Positions 1-9,048 are shown, counted from the stretch's first letter. The stretch: DNA of 64,000 bases from an uncultured Lachnospiraceae bacterium (GCA_900316855.1 ONEK01000017.1:22960-86959); one strand, 5' to 3'. Notes: generated by a model from the sequence alone, not told the origin. Made by a program: numbers and translations.

Positions 1-241
1 GCAGCTCCTTCTTATTGTATCCGTCAGCGTGAATGTCCTGGTCATCCCAGTACACGTGTCCTGTCGTCGGCTTCAGCAGGCCGTTCAGCATCTGCACGAA
101 CGTCGACTTGCCTGAGCCCGTATGGCCCACGAGGCCGATGAACTGGCCGTCCGGTATGTCCACGCTGATATGATCCAGGGCATTGACCGCCATGGCGGTT
201 CCCTGTTCATACACATAGGTTATATCATCGATCCTGAGCAT
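1..241 (-). CDS. ecfA2: ECF transporter ATPase EcfA2, N-terminal part (cut by window edge)
   Basis: Only the first 80 residues are present. They carry a Walker A motif GHTGSGKST at residues 39-47 and the typical start of a cobalt/ECF-type ABC ATPase. With EcfA1 and EcfT it should energise uptake of vitamins or metal ions by exchangeable S components at the inner face of the membrane. The ATG at 241 lies inside the end of ecfA1, giving a 17-bp overlap and suggesting translational coupling. The symbol rests on the usual order rplQ-ecfA1-ecfA2-ecfT in Firmicutes; the rest lies outside the window. Confidence 0.88.
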   Translation of the reverse strand, partial: MLRIDDITYVYEQGTAMAVNALDHISVDIPDGQFIGLVGHTGSGKSTFVQMLNGLLKPTTGHVYWDDQDIHADGYNKKEL

Positions 242-1103
242 CACTCACTCCTGAAAGTCCCAGTGCCTGTGCCAGCTCTTCCTTCGTCAGTATGCCCTCG
301 GGCAGGGGAATGCCGCTCTTTCGCAGCTCATGCGCCAGCAGCGTCACCTTCGGGACATCCAGATGCAGCTGCTGCATTTCCTCCACATGGGCGAACACCT
401 CCCGCGGCGTCCCCTGCAGGGCGATTTTCCCCTCGTCCATGACGAAGATGTGATCCGCGTAGATTGCTTCCTCCATGTGATGGGTGATCAGGATGATCGT
501 GATCTTCTCGACATCATTGAGGGCCCTTGCCGCGCGTATGACCTCGTGGCGTCCGCCGGGATCCAGCATGGCGGTCGGCTCATCCATGATGATGCACTTG
601 GGGTGCATGGCGATGACGCCGGCAATGGAGACACGCTGCTTCTGGCCGCCGGAGAGGCGGTTCGGAGACTTTTTGCGGAATTCCCACATCCCGACGGTTT
701 TCAGTGCCTCCTCGACGCGCTCCCATATTTCCGCGGTCGGAACACCGAGGTTTTCGGGCCCGAAGCCCACGTCCTCCTCCACGACCTGGCCGATGATCTG
801 GTTGTCGGGGTTCTGGAAGATCATGCCGGCTTCCTGCCGGATGGTCCACAGCTTCAGGTCGTCGTCCGTCTTCATGCCGTCGACCCACACGGCGCCCTCT
901 GTCGGATACAGCAGGGCATTCAGGTGCTTCGCAAGCGTCGACTTGCCCGACCCGTTGTGCCCGAGGACCGCAATGAACTCGCCTGGCTGCACATCGAGGC
1001 TCACGCCGTCCACCGCACGCACGGTGCCCGATACATTTCCCTCATCATCCCGCACCTCGTAATCATGTACGAGCTGCTCGGTTTTAATCATACTGTTATC
1101 CAT
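225..1103 (-). CDS. ecfA1: Energy-coupling factor transporter ATP-binding protein EcfA1
   Basis: This 292-residue ABC ATPase has Walker A GHNGSGKST at 48-56, a Q-loop FQNPDNQ with Gln97, signature LSGGQ at 150-154, Walker B IIMDEP at 171-176 and the switch His208. It pairs with EcfA2, whose gene overlaps its 3' end, to drive an ECF-type importer. It follows rplQ, as in most Firmicutes. No Shine-Dalgarno sequence is visible before the ATG at 1103, and a possible -10 box (TAATCT) lies within 12 nt of it, so the message might be nearly leaderless. The ATG at 1091 is an alternative start. Confidence 0.93.
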   Translation of the reverse strand: MDNSMIKTEQLVHDYEVRDDEGNVSGTVRAVDGVSLDVQPGEFIAVLGHNGSGKSTLAKHLNALLYPTEGAVWVDGMKTDDDLKLWTIRQEAGMIFQNPDNQIIGQVVEEDVGFGPENLGVPTAEIWERVEEALKTVGMWEFRKKSPNRLSGGQKQRVSIAGVIAMHPKCIIMDEPTAMLDPGGRHEVIRAARALNDVEKITIILITHHMEEAIYADHIFVMDEGKIALQGTPREVFAHVEEMQQLHLDVPKVTLLAHELRKSGIPLPEGILTKEELAQALGLSGVSDAQDR

Positions 1104-1111
1104 AGATTAAG

Positions 1112-1167
1112 ATTAAGGTGTCAATAGTATTTTTCAAGGCAAAATGACATACGAATTGCTTCGCAGC
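1112..1167. repeat. Dispersed 56-bp repeat, copy 1
   Basis: This stretch matches 19979..20034 at 55 of 56 positions, and its outer parts recur at 54787..54825. It holds an imperfect dyad TGTCA ... TGACA. On the minus strand it also contains TTGAAA and TAATCT about 16 bp apart, which could serve as a promoter for ecfA1. No family name is known to me. Confidence 0.8.
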
Positions 1168-1303
1168 ATCGCACGGGAAGTACGCACAGGCCGTGAATGC
1201 ATCCCTAAGAGATTAGCAGAAATCAACCGGATTGAAAAGTCCGCATACAGCAAAATCTCCGGATGGTTCGAATCCCATCCGGAGATTTGTGAATTCCGCT
1301 GAT
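1145..1303 (+). CDS. Possible 52-residue small ORF starting inside the dispersed repeat
   Basis: An ATG in the repeat opens a 52-codon frame (MTYELLRSIAREVRTGRECI at its start) ending at TGA 1301-1303. The product would be basic and helical in appearance. It is antisense to the direction of all neighbours, has no visible Shine-Dalgarno sequence and contains the rplQ terminator hairpin, so it may be chance. The second repeat copy opens a different 39-codon frame with the same first eight residues. Confidence 0.12.
1253..1288 (-). terminator. Terminator hairpin after rplQ
   Basis: Perfect 14-bp arms (AAATCTCCGGATGG and its complement) enclose an 8-nt loop, 35 bp past the rplQ stop. The T-run after the stem on the minus strand is short (TTTTG), so termination may be partial and some transcripts may continue into ecfA1. 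Confidence 0.6.
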
Positions 1304-1323
1304 GCCTTTCGGAAGCCTGAAGA

Positions 1324-1860
1324 TTAAACGAGCTCCAGAACAACCATGAGCGCCGCGTCGCCCTTTCTCTGGCCGATCTTGACGATTCTGGTGTAGCCGC
1401 CCTTTCTCTCGGCGTACTTCTTGCCGTACTCATCGAAGAGCTTGTCAACAAGGTCAACTTCCTTCGTGTTCTTCTTGCGTCCTGCGCCCTTTGCGGGAAC
1501 TTCCTTTACAGGATACAGGAACTTCAGGAGCTGACGGCGTGCGTGAAGTCTGGAAGGAGCGTCCTTCCTGATCTTCTTCTCAACCTCATCGTATACGGTT
1601 ACCTTCCTGCCGTCCTTTACTTCCTTGACGCGCTTGCCGTCCTTGTCCTTGCGGGCAACCTTGGCCTTTACGGTAACTTCCTCGTAATTGTCCTTCTCCT
1701 TCGCAGCCAGGGCGATCATGGGCTCAACGAGCTTCTGAACTTCCTTCGCGCGCGCTTCCGTAGTAACGATCCTGCCCTTATACAGCAGCTGTGTTACCTG
1801 GTTGCGCAGTAAAGCCTTCCTTAACTTTGTCTTCTTGCCTAACTTCCTGTACTCAGCCAT
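1324..1860 (-). CDS. rplQ: 50S ribosomal protein L17
   Basis: L17 is a large-subunit protein near the exit tunnel. The N-terminal part ([20 protein letters not shown]) and the C-terminal part ([20 protein letters not shown]) are standard. The protein has 178 residues against about 115-125 in most bacteria. The extra length is a charged block at roughly residues 54-103, rich in Lys, Asp and Val. Such an insertion is, to my knowledge, seen in Lachnospiraceae. The start is preceded by GAGAGGAA. It is the last gene of the alpha-type operon. Confidence 0.96.
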   Translation of the reverse strand: MAEYRKLGKKTKLRKALLRNQVTQLLYKGRIVTTEARAKEVQKLVEPMIALAAKEKDNYEEVTVKAKVARKDKDGKRVKEVKDGRKVTVYDEVEKKIRKDAPSRLHARRQLLKFLYPVKEVPAKGAGRKKNTKEVDLVDKLFDEYGKKYAERKGGYTRIVKIGQRKGDAALMVVLELV

Positions 1861-1986
1861 TTTCTTTTCCTCTCTTTATGGTTCCGGAAACGGTGCCCTT
1901 GGACTTATCCGTCTCCGGGTGCTGATGTGCCGACCCTTGGCGCGCCTTATGGTCTTACCGCCGCGGGACCTGTTGCATATTGCCGG

Positions 1987-2976
1987 TTACTGTTCTTCCG
2001 TGGTGTCCTGAGGCAGATCCTCCGGAGCGCCGGTGCGGAGCTTGAGTCCGAGGGACTTCAGCTTCTCGAGAACCTCGTCGAGGGACTTCTTGCCCAGGTT
2101 CCTTACCTTCATCATCTCGTCAGGAGTCTTGCTGCACAGCTCCTCGACGGTGTTGATGCCCGCCCTCTTCAGGCAGTTGTAGGAACGTACGGAAAGCTCG
2201 AGCTCGTCGATGGTCATGTTGGAGCTGCCGCCGTTGACGTCAGAAGGCGGATTTACCATCACTGTGGTATCCTTCGCATGATCCGTCAGGTCGATGAACA
2301 CTGACAGGTGCTCGGACAGTACCTTCGCCGCGAGGCTGACCGCGTCATCCGGCGCGATGGTTCCGTTCGTCGTGACATCCAGTGTCAGCTTGTCGAAATC
2401 GGTCTGCTGACCGACACGCGTATTCTCGACCGTCACGTTGACACGCTGAACGGGAGTGTAGATGGAATCGATCGGAATGACGCCGATCTTGGTATCCGCG
2501 TCTTTATTCTTATCCGCACTTACATAACCTCTGCCCTTGGTAATCGTGAGCTCGATGAAGAGCTTGGTCTTCTTGCCGGACAGCGTGGCAATGACCTGAT
2601 CGGGATTCATGATCTGAATGTCCTGATCACACTGGATATCGCTGGCGTGAACAACACCCTCTCCCTCATACTCGATGTATGCGGTCTTGGGCTCATCCGT
2701 CTCGCTGTTGTTCTTGATGGCGAGGGACTTGATGTTCAGGACAATGTCCGTGACATCCTCTTTTACACCCGGAATAGTACTGAACTCGTGCTGAACGCCT
2801 TCGATCTTAATCTGGCTGACCGCAGCTCCCGGAAGGGAAGACAGCATGATTCTCCTCAGAGAATTGCCAAGCGTAATGCCGTAGCCTCTCTCCAGAGGTT
2901 CCACAACGAATCTGCCAAATTTCCTGTCATCAGAGATCTCAGCAGCCTTAATACTGGGTCTTTCAAAATCAAACAC
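1987..2976 (-). CDS. rpoA: DNA-directed RNA polymerase subunit alpha
   Basis: The 329-residue alpha subunit has an N-terminal dimerisation domain ([20 protein letters not shown] near residues 31-50) and a C-terminal domain of helix-hairpin-helix type ([20 protein letters not shown], about 253-272), joined by a flexible linker. I placed the start at a GTG at 2976 because AAGGAGGT lies 6 nt upstream and the family begins at this point ([10 protein letters not shown]); an upstream in-frame ATG has no such site. It sits between rpsD and rplQ as is usual. Confidence 0.97.
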   Translation of the reverse strand: MFDFERPSIKAAEISDDRKFGRFVVEPLERGYGITLGNSLRRIMLSSLPGAAVSQIKIEGVQHEFSTIPGVKEDVTDIVLNIKSLAIKNNSETDEPKTAYIEYEGEGVVHASDIQCDQDIQIMNPDQVIATLSGKKTKLFIELTITKGRGYVSADKNKDADTKIGVIPIDSIYTPVQRVNVTVENTRVGQQTDFDKLTLDVTTNGTIAPDDAVSLAAKVLSEHLSVFIDLTDHAKDTTVMVNPPSDVNGGSSNMTIDELELSVRSYNCLKRAGINTVEELCSKTPDEMMKVRNLGKKSLDEVLEKLKSLGLKLRTGAPEDLPQDTTEEQ

Positions 2977-3093
2977 GCGTCTACCTCCTTGAAAAGGTAT
3001 GTGTCTGCCGGTCGCAGCAGGCTCATACCGGTTATCGGACACACCGCGGCCGCGGTGCGTCCGCCGCAAACCAAAGTCGCAGACTCCGGTGAA

Positions 3094-3687
3094 TTACTTG
3101 GAATACAGCTCGACGATCTGCATTTCATCTACCGGTACGTCGATCTGCTCCCTCTTAGGAAGTGTACTTACTGTGCCTTTGAAATTCTCTTTGTCAACGT
3201 CAACCCATTCCGGTGTGAGTCTTGCCGCGGTAACCTCGGCAATGTCCTTGAATCTCTGCATGGTCTTGGAGTTTTCCTTAACCTCGATGACGTCACCGGC
3301 CTTCACCTCGTAGGAGGGAAGGTTGATGCACCTGCCGTTCACCAGAATGTGCTTGTGGTCAACGACCTGGCGCGCCTCTCTTCTCGTGCGGGCAAAGCCC
3401 ATACGGAATACGACGTTGTCCAGACGGGTCTCCAGCATCACCATCAGGTTCTCGCCGGTCATGCCCTTCATGCGGTCTGCCTTGTCGTAGTAGTTGCGGA
3501 AAGGCTTCTCGAGAACGCCATAGATGAACTTGGCCTTCTGCTTCTCGCGAAGCTGGGTGCCGTACTCGGACATCTTCCTGCTTCTTCTGGTCAGGGTTCT
3601 CTTGGACTTCTTGTCATAGCCCAGGAATGTGGGATCAAGATCCAGGGATCTGCATCTCTTTAAGACGGGTGTCTTATCTACTGCCAT
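3094..3687 (-). CDS. rpsD: 30S ribosomal protein S4
   Basis: S4 nucleates 30S assembly on 16S rRNA and in many bacteria represses its own operon. The 197-residue product has the N-terminal arm without the four-cysteine zinc site and the S4 RNA-binding domain (ARTRREARQVVDHKHILVNG, about residues 95-115). The start at 3687 is chosen over an upstream ATG because AAAGGA lies 9 nt before it and the family starts MAV/MAR. A 405-bp spacer full of hairpin repeats separates it from rpsK. Confidence 0.97.
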   Translation of the reverse strand: MAVDKTPVLKRCRSLDLDPTFLGYDKKSKRTLTRRSRKMSEYGTQLREKQKAKFIYGVLEKPFRNYYDKADRMKGMTGENLMVMLETRLDNVVFRMGFARTRREARQVVDHKHILVNGRCINLPSYEVKAGDVIEVKENSKTMQRFKDIAEVTAARLTPEWVDVDKENFKGTVSTLPKREQIDVPVDEMQIVELYSK

Positions 3688-3801
3688 ATCATTATCCTTT
3701 CGTAGCAGCCGGTTCGGCTGGTATCGGAGCATCTGCTCCGTGAGTTGTTTACACAGGGGCTGCGGCCGCCTGCTTCCTCCAACGTCTACAGGTTACTAAA
3801 A

Positions 3802-4090
3802 GCACGAGGAGAAATCCGCATCGGCGGTTTCTCCGATGTGCGTTTCGTTTCAGGTCCGCATCGGCAGGACCGTTGCGATTTGCACGAGGAGAAATCCGCG
3901 AAGGCGGTTTCTCCGATGTGCCGCACGCGGCGCATCGTGCCGTGTGCGTATCGTTTCAGGTCCGCATCGGCGGAACGTTTGCGATCTGCACGAGGAGAAA
4001 TCCGCGAAGGCGGTTTCTCCGACGTGCCGCACACGGCGCACCGTGCCGTGTGCGTATCGTTTCAGGTCCGCATCGGCGGACCTGATGCGA
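3802..4090. repeat. Tandem array of three hairpin-rich repeats between rpsK and rpsD
   Basis: Three direct copies start with GCACGAGGAGAAATCCGC at 3802, 3882 and 3988; the first lacks about 26 bp present in the others. Each full unit of about 105 bp contains three inverted repeats: GGAGAAA-CCGC...GCGG-TTTCTCC, a CGCACACGGC-type stem, and AGGTCCGC...GCGGACCT. The last copy ends at the rpsK stop codon. The array should be transcribed with the operon. The rest of the 405-bp spacer shows no gene. The GGAGAA...TTCTCC stem recurs in the tRNA cluster at 63496..63522. Confidence 0.92.
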
Positions 4091-4092
4091 TC

Positions 4093-4488
4093 TTATACCC
4101 TTCTTCTCTTGGGAGGGCGGCATCCGTTGTGCGGAACAGGGGTTACGTCCGTGATGGACAGAACCTGCAGTCCGTTTGCGTTGAGTGCGCGGATGGCTGC
4201 TTCCCTTCCCGAGCCGGGTCCCTTGACGAATACGTCAACGGTCTTCAGGCCGTGCAGCATAGCCGCCTTCGTTGCGGTCTCCGCCGCCATCTGTGCGGCA
4301 TAGGGGGTGGACTTTCTGGAGCCCTTGAACCCGAGTCCGCCTGCGGAAGCCCAGGACAGTGCATTGCCCTGTGTGTCCGTCAGGGTCACAATAGTGTTGT
4401 TGAAGGATGCCTGGATATGTGCCTGGCCCTTCTCTACGTTCTTCTTTACGCGCTTTTTAGCAGCGGTGGCTTTCTTAGTCTGTGCCAT
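4093..4488 (-). CDS. rpsK: 30S ribosomal protein S11
   Basis: S11 lies on the 30S platform and helps form the Shine-Dalgarno cleft. The 131-residue sequence is full length, with the core [20 protein letters not shown] and the basic C-terminus [10 protein letters not shown]. The Shine-Dalgarno candidate AAAGG is about 13 nt from the ATG, weaker than for its neighbours. It follows rpsM. Confidence 0.97.
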   Translation of the reverse strand: MAQTKKATAAKKRVKKNVEKGQAHIQASFNNTIVTLTDTQGNALSWASAGGLGFKGSRKSTPYAAQMAAETATKAAMLHGLKTVDVFVKGPGSGREAAIRALNANGLQVLSITDVTPVPHNGCRPPKRRRV

Positions 4489-4591
4489 ATATCTGTCAAA
4501 ACCTTTCTTAAGTAATTAAATACCATGCGGGCGGCGGAACCGCCCCCGGTATGCGCCCCGGCAGGGCGCGACCACATAAGTTTCCTGAAGC

Positions 4592-4960
4592 TTACTGCTT
4601 CTTATTCGCAATCGTCTTTCGAGGGCCCTTGCGTGTTCTTGCGTTGTTCTTGGTATGCTGGCCGCGAACGGGCAGTCCTCTTCTGTGACGGTTACCTCTG
4701 TAGCAGCCGATCTCGGTCAGGGTCTTGATATTCATGGCAACATCACGGCGAAGGTCACCTTCTACCATGTAGTGCTGGCCGATCTCTTCGCTCAGCTTTC
4801 TGACTTCATCGTCTGTAAGGTCTCTGCAACGGGTATCAGGATTCACTCCTGTTGCTTCGAGAATCTTATCCGCGGAAGCACGGCCGATACCGAAAATAGC
4901 GGTAAGACCGATTTCCACGCGCTTGTCTCTGGGTAAATCTACACCTGCAATACGAGCCAT
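4592..4960 (-). CDS. rpsM: 30S ribosomal protein S13
   Basis: S13 forms the head bridge to the 50S subunit and contacts P-site tRNA. The 122-residue product begins [20 protein letters not shown] and ends in the basic tail [20 protein letters not shown] region expected of the family. A clear AAAGGAGA site precedes the ATG. A 187-bp spacer separates it from rpmJ. Confidence 0.97.
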   Translation of the reverse strand: MARIAGVDLPRDKRVEIGLTAIFGIGRASADKILEATGVNPDTRCRDLTDDEVRKLSEEIGQHYMVEGDLRRDVAMNIKTLTEIGCYRGNRHRRGLPVRGQHTKNNARTRKGPRKTIANKKQ

Positions 4961-5147
4961 TTGTAATAGTTCTCCTTTAATAATGAAAATTTACTTTTTG
5001 ATTGGGGCGACACTTTTCTGCGAAAAAGCTGACGATCAGAATCATCTCCTCGCCCAGCCGGCTTGAAGTAACGGAACTCCGGCCTTTCCGTAGGATGCTC
5101 CCGGAACCGGGAGAAATCCATGGGTATCAAAGAGCGATGGCCCGTGA

Positions 5148-5261
5148 TCAACCCTGTCTCTGTTTATGCTTCGGATTCTCGCAGATAATCCGGATTACGC
5201 CCTTGCGCTTGATGACCTTGCACTTCTCGCACATCGGCTTTACGGATGCTCTAACCTTCAC
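5148..5261 (-). CDS. rpmJ: 50S ribosomal protein L36
   Basis: This is a 37-residue protein ([20 protein letters not shown] at the start) with the zinc ligands Cys11, Cys14, Cys27 and His32, so it is the zinc-binding form. It starts at GTG 5261, 5 nt after GGAAGGAGAG. It normally follows infA directly; here a + strand aldolase gene separates them, and rpmJ has its own promoter. Confidence 0.95.
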   Translation of the reverse strand: MKVRASVKPMCEKCKVIKRKGVIRIICENPKHKQRQG

Positions 5262-5380
5262 GTTGCACTCTCCTTCCTACACGGAGCCACATTACAGCTT
5301 TTATGTAACAGCTCCTGTGCTATAATTTTTACATCTCCAAAATGCGCAGAGTTACCCCTGTTCATTTCAGACGCCGTTAT

Positions 5381-5409
5381 AGTGTACCACAACGGTTTTC
5401 AATACTCAA
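5381..5409 (-). promoter_or_regulatory. Promoter of rpmJ-rpsM-rpsK-rpsD-rpoA-rplQ
   Basis: On the minus strand TTGAGT and TACACT are 17 bp apart, with a TG extension before the -10 box. It lies 120 bp upstream of rpmJ and fits the need for a new promoter after the interruption by the aldolase gene. Confidence 0.6.
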
Positions 5410-5535
5410 TCACAATTTTAGGATTTTTTTACGGTTTCAAACTCATGCCCCACGTCATACCTGCCTGTAAGATGGCTGATCATGGAAGCTTTGAAGCCGC
5501 AGAGCAATCCGTAATCACGCATCGGGAGGAAAAGG

Positions 5536-6603
5536 ATGGCCTATGACATTGCAGAAGCACAACAGCTGGTGATCCGTGCGGGAAAGGAGCTGCTCGGGAG
5601 CGGACTTGTCGCCCGCACCTGGGGCAACATGAGCGCCAGGATTTCGGAGTCGCAGTTCGTGATCACGCCGAGCGGCCTTCCCTACGAGACACTGACACCG
5701 GGAGATATTGTTGCTGTGAGCATTGCGGACTGCACCTATGAGGGCGATGTGAAGCCCTCGAGCGAAAAGGGTGTGCATGCCGCTGTCTACCGGCAGCACC
5801 CGGAAGCGGATTTCGTCATCCACACACACCAGAACTACGCGACCGATCTGTCAATCCTTGGCAGGAACCTGAGGATCCTCCCCGGCGGCGCGGCATCGGA
5901 GCTTCTGGGCGAATGTGTTCCCTGCGCGCGCTATGGACTTTCCTCCACGAAGACGCTGACACGCAATGTCGAGGAGGAGCTCATCCGGCATCCCTCATCC
6001 CGCGCGGTGCTCATGCGAAATCACGGTGCGGTCTGCTTCGGCGATAGCTATGAGGAGGCGTTCCGCGTCGCGCACACGCTCGAGGATGAATGCAGAAGGC
6101 GCTACGGGAAGCTCACCGGCAGCCGGCCGCCGGCATACAGTCTGCGGGATCACGGGAGGGTCTTCCTGCGCGGCAGCAGTAAGGAGCAGCCGGAGTACGA
6201 AGCGATCTTCCGCGCGAAGCCCGCAGCCGGGTGCGTCATTTTCACAGACGCTCCCTGTATCAGGGAATACTCCGCCTACGGAATCCCTCTCCTTCCCTAT
6301 GTTGATGATCTGGCACAGCTGGTCGGCGCGGCAATCCCCGTCAGAAGGGCAGACGCGTCACCGGAGGCGATCGCGCGGGCTGTTAAGGGGACAACCGGCG
6401 CTGTACTGCTGCGGAATACAGGCGCCATCGTTACCGGCGAAAACCGGGAGGACGCGGAAGCCCTTGCCATGATTCTCGACAAGGCCTGCCAGATGGGGCT
6501 CCTCGCAAGATGCGGCTGGAGCGTCCAGGCAGTGAGTCCCGCGGTGGCCATTTATGAGCATCTTCATTACGTGCACAGCTATTCCAGGCTTGCGACGCGT
6601 TGA
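5536..6603 (+). CDS. Class II aldolase/adducin family protein with a degenerate second domain
   Basis: Residues 1-200 form a class II aldolase domain (fuculose-1-phosphate aldolase/ribulose-phosphate epimerase fold). GN at 30-31, SSEK with Glu77, HTH with His96 and His98, and RNHG with His163 match the catalytic acid and three zinc ligands. Residues about 210-340 look like a second, worn copy: VIFTDAP replaces VIHTHQN and RNTGAI replaces RNHGAV, so all three zinc ligands are lost. The substrate is unknown. The start has GGGAGGAAAAGG in front. The gene is alone on the + strand, inserted between infA and rpmJ. It could instead act on a non-phosphorylated ketose. Confidence 0.85.
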   Translation: MAYDIAEAQQLVIRAGKELLGSGLVARTWGNMSARISESQFVITPSGLPYETLTPGDIVAVSIADCTYEGDVKPSSEKGVHAAVYRQHPEADFVIHTHQNYATDLSILGRNLRILPGGAASELLGECVPCARYGLSSTKTLTRNVEEELIRHPSSRAVLMRNHGAVCFGDSYEEAFRVAHTLEDECRRRYGKLTGSRPPAYSLRDHGRVFLRGSSKEQPEYEAIFRAKPAAGCVIFTDAPCIREYSAYGIPLLPYVDDLAQLVGAAIPVRRADASPEAIARAVKGTTGAVLLRNTGAIVTGENREDAEALAMILDKACQMGLLARCGWSVQAVSPAVAIYEHLHYVHSYSRLATR

Positions 6604-6631
6604 AGGGCACGTATCAGTAACCGTTTGAGTC

Positions 6632-6660
6632 AATGACCGTATTGGTCATTACCGTTTTTT
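6632..6660 (+). terminator. Terminator of the aldolase gene
   Basis: AATGACC and GGTCATT pair around a 5-nt loop and are followed by ACCG and six T residues, 28 bp after the stop codon. Confidence 0.7.
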
Positions 6661-6763
6661 CGCTATTGATTATTCCTTCGGCCGCGACGGAATTGATTCA
6701 GGAGATTTCTGTTTAATCCATTTGCCTGCAATGCTGCGTCTGTGCTGCAGTGCGAACGATGAA

Positions 6764-6798
6764 GCAGCCGGTCCGGGGAAATTTCCCGGGCCGGCTGC
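6764..6798 (-). terminator. GC-rich hairpin after infA
   Basis: GCAGCCGG and CCGGCTGC form the base of a long stem with GGGAAA/TTTCCC near the top, 33 bp after the infA stop. It likely ends the secY-adk-infA transcript and, with a T-rich + side, could also back up the aldolase terminator. Confidence 0.6.
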
Positions 6799-6830
6799 CT
6801 TTGTTTCTGCGCTATACCAGTCAGATTGGA

Positions 6831-7049
6831 TTATTTGTCACGCCATACGATTCTGCCCTTCGTCAGGTCATAGGTGGACATCTCCAGTGTGACCTTGTCG
6901 CCCGGCAGGATCCGGATGAAGTTCTGCCTCAGCTTTCCGGAGATATGGGCCAGGATGATGGCGCCGTTCTCGAGCTTAACGCGGAACATGGTATTCGGAA
7001 GCTTTTCTACTACTACTCCTTCGAGTTCAATGACATCTGCTTTGGACAT
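6831..7049 (-). CDS. infA: Translation initiation factor IF-1
   Basis: IF-1 blocks the A site during initiation. The 72-residue OB-fold protein ([20 protein letters not shown]) has the usual length and sequence. GAGAGGAA precedes the ATG. It follows adk by 17 bp. The gene map, which commonly lies between adk and infA in Firmicutes, is absent here. Confidence 0.97.
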   Translation of the reverse strand: MSKADVIELEGVVVEKLPNTMFRVKLENGAIILAHISGKLRQNFIRILPGDKVTLEMSTYDLTKGRIVWRDK

Positions 7050-7066
7050 ACTGTGCAGTTCCTCTC

Positions 7067-7711
7067 TTACTGGCCAAGGATGCCGACGATCGCGCTGAAT
7101 ACATCGTCCTTATCCTGTGTTCCGTCGACGGTCTTCAGCACACCGGCCTTCTCGTAATAATCAATCAGCGGCTGTGTCTGCTCGTGATAAACCTTCAGAC
7201 GGTTCTTCACGGTCTCCGGCTTGTCGTCATCACGCTGGATCAGTGCGCTGCCGCACACATCGCAGATACCTTCCTTCTTCGGGGGAATGTACTGAATGTG
7301 ATAGGATGCGCCGCACTTCGGGCAGCTTCTGCGGCCGGACATGCGGCTGACGATGTTCTCATCCGGAACATCGACATTGATGGCGAAGTCAACCTTCTCC
7401 CCGGTCTTTGCAAGGGCGTCTGTCAGGACCTCCGCCTGCGGAATGGTCCTGGGGAAGCCGTCCAGCACATAGCCGTCCCGGCAGTCGTCCTTCGCCACGC
7501 GGTCCAGCAGCAGCTGAATCGTCAGCTCATCCGGGACGAGCTTACCCTGATCCATGTATGCCTTGGCCTTTTTGCCAAGCTCGGTCCCGTTCTTGATATT
7601 GGAACGGAAAATATCACCGGTCGATACATGCGGAATCTTATATTTTTCGCAGATCATGGCGGCCTGTGTGCCCTTGCCGGCACCCGGTGCGCCCAGCATT
7701 ACGATTTTCAT
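7067..7711 (-). CDS. adk: Adenylate kinase
   Basis: It catalyses ATP + AMP = 2 ADP in the cytosol. The 214 residues include the P-loop GAPGAGKGT at 7-15, DGFPRT at 84-89, and a LID zinc site made of Cys130, Cys133, Cys150 and Cys153, as in Gram-positive enzymes. The ATG at 7711 is preferred over the GTG at 7717 because the GAGGTGA site overlaps that GTG. It lies between secY and infA. Confidence 0.97.
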   Translation of the reverse strand: MKIVMLGAPGAGKGTQAAMICEKYKIPHVSTGDIFRSNIKNGTELGKKAKAYMDQGKLVPDELTIQLLLDRVAKDDCRDGYVLDGFPRTIPQAEVLTDALAKTGEKVDFAINVDVPDENIVSRMSGRRSCPKCGASYHIQYIPPKKEGICDVCGSALIQRDDDKPETVKNRLKVYHEQTQPLIDYYEKAGVLKTVDGTQDKDDVFSAIVGILGQ

Positions 7712-7734
7712 ATTCACCTCATTCGTACTAATTT

Positions 7735-9048
7735 TTACTCTGACAGGAACGTGGAATAGTTCCGTACCACCATCATGGACTCAATCTGCTTGATTGTCTC
7801 CAGCACGACGCTGACCACGATGATGAGCGAGGTTCCGCCGAACGACACTTCCGCGTTGAACACACCGCGGAAGAAGAACGGAATTACGCCTACGATCGTA
7901 AGGCCGACCGCGCCGATGAAGATGATGTAATTCAGCATCCGGTTCAGGTAGTCGCTCGTAGGCTTGCCGGGGCGGATGCCGGGGATGAAGCCGCCGCTCT
8001 TTTTAAGATTATCCGCTACCTCCAGCGGGTTGAACGTGATGGAGGTATAGAAATATGCGAAGAAAATCAGCAGCAGCACATACACAACCAGACCGATGGA
8101 ATACTTCGGCATGGAAGGATTGCACCAGTAGCTCGAGCTAAGGTACCGGAGTATCTCACTCCAGACGCCGGTTCCATTGTAGCCGGCAAGTGTCGAGATG
8201 ATAACAGGAAATTCCATAATCGACGCGGCGAAGATGATCGGCATAACGCCCGCGGTATTCACCTTCAGCGGAATGCTGGAGTTGGCTCCGCCCACCTGGC
8301 GTCTGCCCTGAATCTTCCTCGCGTACTGCACGGGGATGCGGCGCTCCGCGTCGTTGAGCAGGACAACGAGCACAACCATGCCGACAATCACCGCTATGAT
8401 GATCACGGAAGCCACCGTTCCCACGGCAATGGACTTGCCGATGACGAACTGCTGGAACAGGCTCGTGATATCCTGCGGCATTCTGGAAATGATGTTGATG
8501 ATCAGGACAATGGAAATGCCATTGCCGACGCCCTTGTCGGTGATCTGCTCGCCGATCCACATCAGGAACGCGCTGCCGGCCGTCAGGGCTGCAATAACCA
8601 GAATCACATTGATGGCATTAAACGTTTCCAGAAGTCCCTGTCTCCCGAAGCCGATTGCCATGGCGCTGCTCTCAATCAGTGCCAGCCCGATCGTCACATA
8701 GCGGGTGATGGAAACCATCATCTTGCGGCCCTCTTCCCCTTCCTTCTGCATCTCCTCCAGCTTCGGAATGGCGATCGTCAGCAGCTGGATGATAATGGAG
8801 GATGTGATGTAGGGAGTGATGTTGAGTGCCAGAAGGGACATGTTCAGGAAGGAACCGCCGGTGAAAGCGTCAACCAGGCTGAATGCGTCGCCCGTGTGGG
8901 CCGCGAACCAGTTGGCGAAGTAATCTCTGTTTACACCGGGTACCGGAAGTTCAGAGCCAAACCGGATTATTACCAGCATGACAAGGGTGAAGAAAATCTT
9001 ATTGCGGATTTCCTTTACCTTGAATGCGTTTTTTACGGTTTCGAACAT
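7735..9048 (-). CDS. secY: Protein translocase subunit SecY
   Basis: This is the channel of the Sec translocon, 437 residues with the ten expected membrane helices. Recognisable blocks are the N-terminal helix after [20 protein letters not shown], the plug region near residues 60-75, and the cytosolic loop [16 protein letters not shown] near 240. GGAGGAAT precedes the ATG. It follows rplO, and SecE is encoded at 45051..45269. Confidence 0.97.
   Translation of the reverse strand: MFETVKNAFKVKEIRNKIFFTLVMLVIIRFGSELPVPGVNRDYFANWFAAHTGDAFSLVDAFTGGSFLNMSLLALNITPYITSSIIIQLLTIAIPKLEEMQKEGEEGRKMMVSITRYVTIGLALIESSAMAIGFGRQGLLETFNAINVILVIAALTAGSAFLMWIGEQITDKGVGNGISIVLIINIISRMPQDITSLFQQFVIGKSIAVGTVASVIIIAVIVGMVVLVVLLNDAERRIPVQYARKIQGRRQVGGANSSIPLKVNTAGVMPIIFAASIMEFPVIISTLAGYNGTGVWSEILRYLSSSYWCNPSMPKYSIGLVVYVLLLIFFAYFYTSITFNPLEVADNLKKSGGFIPGIRPGKPTSDYLNRMLNYIIFIGAVGLTIVGVIPFFFRGVFNAEVSFGGTSLIIVVSVVLETIKQIESMMVVRNYSTFLSE

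Noticed and set aside
2308..3663. Long + strand open frames opposite rpoA/rpsD
   Set aside because: They are antisense shadows of strongly conserved genes in a GC-rich region and resemble no protein.
3802..4090. CRISPR array
   Set aside because: Units are contiguous palindromic repeats without unique spacers, only three copies, and no cas genes are near.
3786..4515. Repetitive + and - strand ORFs across the rpsK/rpsD spacer (RISPRA/FADFSS-type peptides)
   Set aside because: They are translations of the tandem hairpin array and lack ribosome binding sites.
4961..5147. Small ORF in the rpmJ-rpsM spacer (minus strand, about 70 codons)
   Set aside because: It starts within rpmJ in another frame, has no ribosome binding site and no family resemblance.
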